Assembly (NCBI GenBank): GCA_030063045.1
Contig: JAQSEB010000018.1
Span: 62,001 to 126,000, forward strand
Direction of reading: 5' to 3'
Source: Pratylenchus scribneri
Taxonomy: Eukaryota > Nematoda > Chromadorea > Rhabditida > Pratylenchidae
DNA: 64,000 nucleotides
Shown piece by piece: positions 38,129 to 47,801 of the stretch; the stretch's first letter is position 1, and each line of letters begins with the position of its first letter. The translations under genes were made by a program, and so were the position numbers. The notes under the pieces are model-generated. The model was not told the DNA's origin and made no database searches. It saw only the letters and a list, made by a program, of their open reading frames with translations.

Positions 38129-40799
38129 ATGGTCATCAATACAAATTCAACAAATCCGGTAAATTAATTAATTATATAATTTTAAATAATTAAAATAATT
38201 TTTAAACATTAAATAAAGAAAAAAATTTAATAATAAAAAATAGTGTTTTAATATTTAACAGCTTTATTTGGCTTATCGTAATTCGGGTACAACATTTGCT
38301 TTGATTGGGCCTGCATTCCTCATTTGGGCAATCGGCGTTTGCGGCTTCCTTCTAAATTCATTTGTCCTTCTCACAACATATTTATCCAAGTAAAATTCAA
38401 AAATATTAATAAATGATTATTTTAATATAAATAAAATTTTTAGTTCATTGCGCGGAACTGCCAATTATTTGATGGCATTGATTTGTTTGGCCGAGGCAAT
38501 CCATCAAATAGGACATTCCATCTTCTTTGCCATTGTGGTCAGTGGAATCAATTTCATTGATTTGGAATTGGCCGCATGGCTTACATTGCCCCAACATTTT
38601 TGCATGGGCCTATCATTAATGGGAATGCTTTTGGCTGCATTGGATCGATTGTTGGCAATCTCTTCTGATTCATTGTAGGGATATTATTTATAAATTAGCC
38701 GATAAAATATAAAACAGGACATTATTTGAATAGATCAATTCAATAAATATTATTTTGGCTATAAAAAAACAATGAAGCAAGTAGCAAGCACCTAGCCTAG
38801 ATAGAGGAAGGCGATAATACATTGGAAAACTATAAAATCCTCTATAAAATGGTCTTTCTAATTTTTCGGCGCCAGAAAAATTTGTAAAATAATAAGTGAA
38901 TTTTTCCTAAAAATAATCGTTTATATTACATTCAAAAACATATAATAACCTTTTTAATATTAAATTTTATAAAAGCACTACATTATATCGGTCACTTAAG
39001 GGTTAAGGCTTATTAATTATAAGTATATATGGCTTTTTATTTCCAAATTAGTTGCGCTCTATAATTTAAATAAACAAAAGAATATCTTAGATATAGGTAA
39101 TGGAATTTCATTATTGAACTGACTGAGTGAATTATATTTGATGAAATTATTATTAATTTTTTATTAATATCTTAATTCAAATTTACAGCCACAACAATTT
39201 ATGTCTGAATTATAAAAAGGGTTATTTGGCTATTTTGACTGCAATAATGCTGATATATGGTGCAATTTGCAGCTATATTGTTATTTTGAATGGCCAAAAA
39301 TATGGTGGAACGTAAGCATTGGAAAAAAATCTTTTTAAATTTTATTAATAAAACAGACCAACAACAGCATGTTTGGCCGAAGTTTTTCCGGTAAACGGTG
39401 ACTTTCAAGCAGTTTGGTTTCTTCTACCCATTGTGCCATTGGTTTTATCTGCAATTTGCTATTTGATTATTGGAGCCATTATTCGATGCAATAAAAGCGG
39501 TAATTTTATTTGGAAAATACATATAATTAATGTAAAATTTGATGCCAAAAATGATAATTTTAAGTTGATATAATTATTTAATCGAACTTAATTATTTAAT
39601 CTACTTTTTACCCATAAGGGCATAAAAATGCGAAATTTTTTCGGCTATTAATTTTTTTCTAGAGAAAAAATAATAATTAAAATAAAAGATATTATATTTC
39701 GGTATTAAAAAAATAAATATCTAAATAATTTTTTTTGATTAAATGATTTTTAAAATATTCTATTTAAATTTAATTAATATTATAATTTTTTAGTGAGCGC
39801 TAAAACGAATATGCGTCTTTTGCGTTCTCTGTTCATCATTTTATGTGTCAGCATTGGTGGTTATGCCATCAATTTCACAATTTATGAAATTTTATTGAAT
39901 GTGAATTTCGGCCTCGACTTCATCACCATTTGGCAAATTTCCTTCATTGCCGGCGATCTTTTGAATATTTGCGCCGCTTCCAATGCTCCAATTCTCTATG
40001 TGAACAGGTACGAATTCATGTAAACATTTCATTAGGTTTTCGAATTTTGCGCATCATTAAATATTTTAAAAATTTTACTTATTAATAAATTCTTTATACT
40101 ATTTAGATTAAGTTTATTTGTAAATCATTTTAATATAAAAATTGATCAAATATATACCTGAAAATTTTGATCAAAAAACCTATTTTGTCTTATTTTGAAA
40201 TTTGCTCTCTAATCAACTCAATCTAATAACGGGTTATATTAATTATAATTGTTATGGTACCAAATTTTTTTACAAAAAAAAATTAAAATGATGCACAAAT
40301 CGAGGCGTGAAAATTTCGGTACTTTTCCGTTATGAATTCCCTCGCACAAAAAATTATGAAGCTTACTCTCCTAGAAGTAATTTTAAATCCTTATCAAGAA
40401 TCTAACATCCTATTCGTTATATAAAGCCAATTTGATAAGAGAATGAGCCAAATTTTACCAAGAAAATGCTAGCGGGAACTAAGTGGTGAATTTGGTAGGG
40501 GATTCATAACGAAAAAATACCAAAATTTCATTCATTAATTGTTTAAATTACTATATGTTTATTATTTCAGCACAGAATATCGAAAGGCATTCAGGCAATT
40601 CTATTCGGCATTGTCCAATAGCAATCAAATTTATTCGATCAATGTTCTCCACCAACAGCATCATCAATCACGGCGGCTTTCCTCCATTCAATCCAGCAGC
40701 CAAAATCAAATTCAACATATTTCATCGATGAATAATAGTAGCACTCTTCAAGAATTGAAGAATAACAAAAATAACATTAATGAACAAAGAAGAGTTTAA
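38129..40799 (+). CDS. Srsx-like chemoreceptor, copy D (intact)
   Basis: Exons 38129-38158, 38262-38389, 38444-38674, 39189-39311, 39357-39499, 39794-40007 and 40571-40799 give the same 365-residue product as copies B and C. No coding difference was noticed. It is the last receptor of the block and, like copy B, is followed by the small membrane protein gene and repeat R3, with no Sre/Srab-like receptor. Confidence 0.82.
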
Positions 40800-41014
40800 C
40801 AAAATTAAGGAAAAAAAAACTCTAAACAAATATTTTAAACATTTTTTATTCATAATTCTAATTTAATTTTAAATTGTTTATTTCTATTTTTGTATTAAAT
40901 TTTACTTGATTAAATTAGTGTATAATAAATTTATATATCCATAAAACTATAAATTTTCATAAATGAAGATAATAAAAATTATCTTTTAATAAATTTCTTC
41001 ATTGATTATTTCCA

Positions 41015-41270
41015 TCATTTTTCCTCTTCTGCTGCTTCTTTCTCGTCATTTTTCCCAAAAATCCAATTCCAACATTTCTTCAGAATTCTATATGGCAAAA
41101 AAATAATCCATTTGGCTGCTAAATAAATGCTACAAAAAATAAAAATTTTAATTAAAAATTTAAACTTTTTACCTTGTAAAACATAATAAAATGCTGAGGG
41201 CAAATGCCAAAATAAATTGTTCAGATGTCCTTTCAGGCCATAATCTTATTTGAAATCCAGCACCAGCCAT
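41015..41270 (-). CDS. Small membrane protein of 70 residues, copy D
   Basis: Exons 41270-41173 and 41129-41015 on the minus strand, with sequence as in the other copies. It is convergent to receptor copy D, with 215 bases between stops, and repeat R3 begins about 265 bases beyond its ATG. Confidence 0.58.
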
Positions 41271-41536
41271 TCGGAAAATTAACAATGATTAATAAATTTT
41301 GATAATAAAAATATTATAAATTTATTTATGGAGGGGTTGAAAAAATTGGAAGTGTTTTCGATGGAACGCAAATTTCAACTTATTTATTTATTTGGAATTT
41401 GGATGAATCATTTCTTTCCATTCCGTCGTATTTTTATCAAAAAGAGTAGATTGACTTTGATATTAATATTCTCGCTTCTTTATTTAAAATAATGATGACA
41501 CATTTTTATCAAAGATTGGTCAATATCAGCATCAAA

Positions 41537-42793
41537 TAATTTAAAAAATTATTAAACCGGTTTAAGAAGTTTAAACCTGTCCCAAAACATTTATATTATC
41601 TTATTTTATCATTAAAAATCATTTGTCGATACTTGGATTCGAACTCGTGACCTCATTGAAAAACCAAAAACTACCCCCTACACTAAACCTGGTTTTCACC
41701 AAAATCCAAATGGTCTAAACCGGTATAACTTCGAAACCGTTGGATGTAACCCATACAAACCATATATTAAATTGAAGCTCTAATTCTGCTCTATTAAATG
41801 ATAATAAAATTATGGCCAAAAATTGACGTAGAAAAAAATTTTACCTAGATGCTGTAAAAAAATTTCAAAATTTTGAAAATTTAAATGACCATAACTCTGG
41901 AACACGTGGGTCTTTCGGTTAGATCTTTTTTTCAGAATGTATCCCCGAATTTTCTTAATCTAAAAACACAAAACGCGCCAACTTGCGCTCATAGCGCTTC
42001 GCGCTATGAGCCTATAAGCACCTGTATGCTCGGAAAATCCGCAAGTCACGCGCTGCTCGTGCTTTTTTGTCAAAAATGTCTACACGCGGCATTTTAGACG
42101 TAAAATTCCAGCGGCTACAATATATCAAAACGATTGAGAAAAAAAAACGAAACCCAAAAATTTTTTACCTGAAATCTCTACGCTAATATGGCACCTTTTT
42201 TAAATCTCGATTTATATCTCGAGAATAAGCGAACTGAGAGGTGACCTAAAAGGGGTTTTAGAAACTACTTTTCAAGGGCTTTCAAATGATATATAACATG
42301 TTCGGTAATTCGGAAACAGTTTCGAGTTATTCAAGTCCCCAAAATTTGGCACTTTTATGGCCATACCATTAAACCGAAACCTGCGCGAAAATTTTTTTTT
42401 TGTTTAAAAGCCGTATTCTAGCCGAGATACATCAAAAAATACATACCATAGCCTATAAAACTCAAACCGAAATGAATTAGACCGAAATGTCTAAAATGTC
42501 TGCAAAAAAAGTCAATTTCCCCCCAGGGCATGATAGCAAAAAAATTTTAGCGCAAAGTTGTCCGACCGGAGATCATCATGTCCCTGCACTTTACAGATCG
42601 AAAATCGGTTGGAAAGGAAAAATTTTTTTCCATTTTGTGCATACATCCCCCCTCATTTTTTTATATACATATAATTCGAAAAAATATAATATATTTTGGG
42701 TATATGACTAAATTAGATTTAATGAAAGGGTCCTTCGCCTATATTTTAGGATGGAAAATACATTTTTTAAAAAATTTTGATACTCAAAAATTC
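41537..42793 (-). repeat. Repeat block R3, copy 2
   Basis: Same as 24048-25304 with rare differences (ATCAAATAATTT here against ATCAAAAAATTT). The alignment to the first unit ends at about 42793, where a local tandem repeat takes over instead of a third receptor unit. Confidence 0.8.
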
Positions 42794-42970
42794 GAAAAAA
42801 TATAATATATTTTGGGTAGAGTAAGGAATTAGATTTAATGAAAGGGTCCTTCGCTTATATTTTAGGATGGAAAATAGATTTTTTAAAAAATTTTGATACT
42901 CAAAAATTCGAAAAAATATTATATATTTTGGGTATATGACTAAATTAGATTTAATGAAAGGGTCCTTCCT
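42676..42970 (+). repeat. Tandem repeat, period about 115 bases, 2.6 copies
   Basis: ATTCGAAAAAATATAATATA followed by TTTTGGGTA starts at about 42676, 42791 and 42907. Each copy continues with TTAGATTTAATGAAAGGGTC and TTTTGATACTCAAAA. The first unit of the big duplication has only one copy (about 25187-25304). Confidence 0.8.
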
Positions 42971-43288
42971 GAAATGAATTTGCAGAAAAAAGCATTAAAA
43001 ATGTAGAAAAGTTTATAGCGGTCTATAATTATTTAGAAATTTATCCTATAACCCTAAACCATTTTATCGATTCAATAGATCTCGTCGAGATTTTGTCATG
43101 TATTGTACCGAAAACGGTTTAAAAGATTTAACAAATTTAATTTTTATGAGGAAAATGAAACGACACATTGAATCCAATTAAATTGAATTGAGAACGGCGA
43201 TGATTCAAAAAGGTTTTCTATTGAAAAATTTAAATCTGATTCTGAAAACAACAAAAATAATTATTTCAATCATAAATAAAATTTCACG
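42971..43288. other. Repeat remnants, no gene seen
   Basis: AT-rich sequence with fragments of the palindromic family (for example AGATCTCGTCGAGATTTTG near 43080 and CGAAAACGGTTTAAAAG). No supported reading frame. Confidence 0.4.
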
Positions 43289-43654
43289 TGCGGGGTCGAT
43301 TCCACAATTCTGCAAATGTGAGGGTTTTCGGCTTATAATTAATCAGAAAGTGGTTTTAGGCACCACAAACCTTATACCATTTTGTAGATCTCATCGAGAT
43401 GCATCGATTGGTATATAATTTGTCATGGTTTGGCCCGATATTAAAGAGTTTTAAACCAAAAACTTAAAAATATGGGTTTAAACGGTTTAACTCTTTATTT
43501 TTTGGCCAAACCATGACAAATTTTACACCAATCGATACGTCTCGATGAGATCTACAAAATGGTATAAGGTTTGTGGGGTCTAAAACCAATTTCTGATTAA
43601 TTATAAGCCGAAAACCCTCACATTTGCAGAATTGTGGAATTGACCTAGCACCAA
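43289..43654. repeat. Palindromic MITE-like element
   Basis: The left arm (GGTCGATTCCACAATTCTGC from about 43294) and right arm (its near complement ending at about 43644) pair over roughly 150 bases, with the centre near 43465. The outer ends resemble GGTGCTAGGTCAATTCC. Related elements lie at 57127-57554 and 59737-60152. It sits just beyond the last cysteine-rich gene. Confidence 0.75.
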
Positions 43655-43878
43655 AATTTCACTATAATCAAAAGAATGCCAGATAAAAATGGGCTAGAAA
43701 TTTGAACAAATGATAAATAAATTAAATTATATTTATTTCCGTAAAAAGTGGGAGCCATTATTCAATACAATATTTGGAAATCGGGTCCCAATCAAAAATC
43801 TCTCAAAATATATTTTAAAAATAGTGGAAAAATGCATTTTTTTTCATCGTCATCATCTTCAAATTTTGTTCCTTTTCA
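43655..43878 (-). promoter_or_regulatory. Orphan intergenic spacer of the cysteine-rich array
   Basis: It resembles the spacers between the array genes: a GATAAAAATGGG start, then GTGGGAGCCATTATTCAATA and CCCAATCAAAAATCTCTC, as at 52380-52500 and 63640-63770. The signal-peptide exon expected to its left is absent and the palindromic element at 43289-43654 occupies that place. It therefore looks like a promoter region without a gene. Confidence 0.45.
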
Positions 43879-44190
43879 TCAAATGCCAGTGATGAACACA
43901 AATGGCTTCAGCAAAGGCAGCAAGGTGATAACTAAATATTAATAAAAAATTAATAAATTTATTAAATTTTATTTATTTTTGGCAAAAATTTACACTAAAA
44001 ATAATTTATATTTTTTCCAATTTTTACCTCCACTAATAAGTACGGCGAAAAGCATCATAAATTGTGTTGACCCACCATTGCGACTGGTGCCATTATTGAA
44101 ACCTAATCCAAATTTGGCATATATTTCAGCATCAAGCAAATGCGGCACAATGGAAGCCATCAGTAAAAAGAGGAAAATGAGCCGGCACAT
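43879..44190 (-). CDS. Module-less member of the cysteine-rich family (gene 1)
   Basis: Exons on the minus strand: 44190-44028 (ATG) and 43931-43879 (TGA), giving 71 residues. The first exon encodes the signal peptide MCRLIFLFLLMASIVPHLLD, then a short link, then the tail start NNGTSRNGGSTQFMMLFAVL. The second gives VITLLPLLKPFVFITGI. In the other genes the signal exon ends with a GTGAAAT-type donor; here that site reads CTGAAAT, and the exon runs into sequence matching the tail exon of gene 2 (CNGTMRNGSTQFLML). All cysteine modules are gone and the only Cys is in the signal peptide. The frame is open throughout, so a short secreted or anchored peptide could be made, but it may be a decaying gene. 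Confidence 0.65.
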
Positions 44191-44222
44191 CTAAAAGTCC
44201 AATTGGAAATTTGGATTCTTAT

Positions 44223-44240
44223 TCTGAAAATAATTAAATA
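44223..44240 (-). promoter_or_regulatory. Probable trans-splice acceptor of gene 1
   Basis: On the minus strand ATTATTTTCAG precedes AATAAGAATCC, 33 bases upstream of the ATG. The same motif stands before genes 2, 4 and 5. A 5'-UTR intron is the alternative. Confidence 0.55.
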
Positions 44241-44493
44241 AATTTTGGTCATAATTAATATTTAACAATAATTGAATAGGCCCAAAAAATAGGCTACTAA
44301 AATTATGCAAACACAAATAAATTGATTTAATATTTTTCCATGAAAAAGAAGATGTGTCCTTAATCAACTCAACATTTCAAGGGTCAAGTGTGCCAATCAA
44401 AAATCTTTCAAATAATTATTTTATAAATGTGGAAAATTAGCGAATTTATTCTTTTTCATCTTCTCCAATTTTGAAGCTTTCTTTCTTCCGAAT

Positions 44494-47492
44494 TCACATG
44501 CCAACGATGGTCACAAACGGCTTCTTTGCAATTGCAAGCGAGGCGACAACTAAAAAATATTTTATTAAATATTTTTATTTTTATTCTTGCAAATATTTTA
44601 CATTAAAAAATAATTTAATATTTTTTCCATTTTTTTACACCAACCAATCGTGGCCAACAGCATCAAAAATTGTGTTGATCCATTGCGCATAGTGCCATTG
44701 CATGAATTGTCTGTGCAATCTAAAAATCTAAACATTATGAAAAATAATATGATTTATTTTCCTTCAAAATTTGGGATATAAATTTTGATATAAGGTTAAA
44801 ATTTGGAAGAGTCTGTTAGAAAGGGATGAATTAATAATTAAAGTTTCGATTGAATTTAGTCTTGGGCCAGGCTTTAAGGTTTAGTTACAAGTTTTTGGGC
44901 ATTAAAATGGCAATTTTCAGTCATGAATTTTTTACATCATCCATAAATCTAATAAATTTCATAGATATCCCATTCAAAAAATTAATTTAATTTTAAAATT
45001 TGATAAAGAATTAATTATATGGATTTGTTGAAGTTTCGTAGAAAAGAGGAATTATTAAATAAATTAACTCATCCGTTGAATCAGTTGTTTATCACTTCAT
45101 TTTTCACACAATCTCAACAATGTTTTTTGGATTAAAATCATTCTATTTTTTTCTGCTATTTTATGCTAATTGTTTTTACTTCCTCATCAGTCAATTGTTT
45201 TTTTGTGCTAATTCACCTATGATTTGGCCGCCATTTCCTCCATTATTATTGTTGCCATTAACTCCAGCAGTTGTTCCAGTGGAGCTTGGAGATGAGCCAA
45301 TTATATATAAAAAAGGGGCGATTAGACAAAATGTAAGAAACCTATCCAAAATAGCTGGACAATTTTCGTCATTCTCAAAATCTATCTTCTCTATTTTTTT
45401 TGGCACCTTTTTTGTCGTTGACTTTATTAAATCTATTCTTCAGAAATGCTTTCAATGAATAATTTATATTTGTTCTATTCTATGCAGCCCTAAATCTGCA
45501 TTTATTCACCAATTTGAACTTTTATAGAATAAAATTAAAAATACCTGCTGGTTTATTGCATAATTCGCCAACACAATCTGTACATTTTCTACAGTCGGGA
45601 TTCATCCATCTGGTCATTTCACATTTTCCGCAACCTTTGTAAGTAAATTTTAAACTTATTACAAATTATATTGCATGCATGACTACCATATTTGAATTTG
45701 TAAAAGTTTAGATCTGAACATTCGATAGTGTGGCAGCCTTCGTTCTCGTTGAAATACTTGCAATCCTTCTCTTCGTATTTCTTATCATTATCATTACCCA
45801 CAAAGCATTTATTTATGGAAGCTGCAAATAAGTCTCAGATTTATTTGGGAAATTTATGGTCAAATTTGGGAAAATGATAGTTTTTAAAAGAGTGTGATGG
45901 ATAAAATTTACAAAAAAAATATGGTTAATTTATTTTTTAATTATTTTGAAAATTCAAAAAAAATCAAAATTATTATAAAATAATAAAAAAATGAAAAAAT
46001 TATTTTGATGTTCATTTAGTCTTGAAAGTCGGGTTTCAAAATGTTTTGGCTTGGTTTATTAGGTAGGATTGGAAAAATAATGGTATATAAAAATGTTATC
46101 ATTTGTCCAACTATTATGCTGATTTTATTCCTTCCTAACTCGTCTAAAAAAATAAAACTAAATAAAAAATTTTAACATATTGAATTAAAAAAAAATCTTG
46201 AACAAAAGTATTTGGGAAATTTGTCGTTAATTAACTCTTTCTGGAAAAGTTAATTTTTCACTTTTTAGAAAAGCAACATTTTTATTTTTAGACAATAAAA
46301 TGGCATCATTCCATTCATTCCCATTACTTTTCTCACCTTTAAATTGGTCAGAATTGCACAAATTCCCCGTGCATTCTCCACATGCGCACTCCGGGGGTGT
46401 CTGGGCAAAATCATAGAGTCCAGGACATTTTCCGCAACCCTTACTGTCTTAAGATCAAATAATTTTTTTGGATATTCGCTAGAAATGATCAAAATTAACC
46501 TGGCCATCCGTCACAAACGGTTGTACTACAAAAGTCATTGTTAAAAAACTTGCATTCTACTGGTCGATGATTGACATCTCGGCCTTCTCCATAGCATTCT
46601 TTTATGGAACCTATGGAATTTTGTTTGAATTACGTATATTTATTATTTATGGGCTCAAAATATATAATAGGATGGTATTTAATTTGCCAAATAAATTATT
46701 GAAATTCTTCTGCTTTTCCTACCTTTATCCTTGCCCTTATTGCAAAAATTGCCAGTACAATTTGAACATTTGCAGTTTGGGCGATCATCAACACCATATT
46801 TTCGGTCACCATCCGCACAAGTTCCGCAACCCATTCGGCTATAATAACCTTAAATGTATTATAAAAAAGGAAGAATTTCATCTAATAAGGATCAGATCTC
46901 TATATTATAAAGATGAAAAGGGAGGAAAGGGTACTTCCACGATCAGAGTTGCATTCCACCGAGTGGCAAAATTCGTCCTTGGAAGATTCGCACTCCATAA
47001 AAACATAAGCATCCTCTGGGGGGCCATCGTAGCATTTCACGGCACCTGGAAATTTAATTTGAATTTGTTTATATCTTTTATTAATAAAAAGTAAAGCTTA
47101 TTCAAAATATAGACAATCAGCCACAATATATTCCTTTTAAAACAATAATGCATAAATTTCATAAATAAAATACATAATGAATTAAAAAAATGATTTTGAA
47201 GAAGTCAAAAAATATCCTCTGTTTTAAAAATTATTAAGAGTTTATTTCTGAGCTTATACTTTATATTTATAGGTTTTTATATTTGGGTTAGTCAGATAAA
47301 AAGTGTAAATATAATTCATAATTCCATTTTTGAAATGAAGCCCATTTGAAAGCATAGCAATTTTTTGGCCTTTTTATTATAATATAATTTATATTCAAAA
47401 CTAATCTAATTTTCCCCTTCCTATATTTCACCTTCAAGCAAATGTGGCATGATACTGGCCATCAGCAAAAAGAAGAAAATTAGACAGCACAT
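44494..47492 (-). CDS. Secreted cysteine-rich protein with three ET-like modules (gene 2)
   Basis: Exons on the minus strand: signal 47492-47432 (MCCLIFFFLLMASIMPHLLE); modules 47045-46935/46848-46723, 46610-46500/46447-46337 and 45821-45687/45634-45545; linker 45381-45217; tail 44719-44645 and 44549-44494 (TGA). Total 347 codons, all junctions phase 1. Each module has ten Cys: the first exon carries KCY/ECY/KCF...C...C..VC, the second GCGKC...C.C..C...LCN. This resembles the nematode ET module (four to five disulfides, extracellular). The linker exon is Asn/Gly-rich with two Cys. The tail has DNSCNGTMRNGSTQFLML and ends IAKKPFVTIVGM, consistent with a GPI signal or a C-terminal membrane segment. 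The donor of the tail exon is unusual: phase 1 requires ATTG/GTTGGT, while GTGTAA four bases on would change the frame. Function is unknown. Confidence 0.75.
45217..45381 (-). other. Asn/Gly-rich linker exon of gene 2
   Basis: 55 codons between TAG/ and /GTGAAT, phase 1 on both sides: DFENDENCPAILDR, a hydrophobic stretch, then GSSPSSTGTTAGVNGNNNNG. It is matched by 49017-49181 in gene 3. The reverse strand carries a longer open frame that is only its shadow. Confidence 0.6.
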
Positions 47493-47560
47493 TGAAGCAA
47501 ATTGTACAATTTAAGATGATTTAGAAGAGCGTTGCCCGTTGCTATAAATTGGAATCAAAA

Positions 47561-47575
47561 TCTAAAAACAATAAA
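47561..47575 (-). promoter_or_regulatory. Probable trans-splice acceptor of gene 2
   Basis: ATTGTTTTTAG precedes ATTTTGATTCC on the minus strand, 69 bases upstream of the ATG. Upstream of it lies a CCATTTTTATCTGGGCAT element (about 47620), similar to the spacers of the other genes. Confidence 0.5.
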
Positions 47576-47801
47576 TGAAAACATTTAGACGGAAAATATA
47601 ATATTTTACGATAAATAAAAAATGCCCAGATAAAAATGGAATAAAAAAATGAAAATGGAATTGATCAAACATTTTTATTTCCATAAAATTGGATGGGTAT
47701 GGGAAGATGGATGCCCTAAGGCCCAAATCATTATAAAAAAATTGTGGAAAAAGATTAAAATTGCTCTTGGCCATCTTCTTCAAATTTTTGTACCTTCTTC
47801 T

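Noticed and set aside
42676..42970. CRISPR-like array
   Set aside because: The units are contiguous tandem copies without spacers, in a eukaryotic genome.
46567..47094. 175-codon plus-strand open frame
   Set aside because: It is antisense to exons 46610-46500, 46848-46723 and 47045-46935 of gene 2, which have correct splice sites and cysteine patterns.
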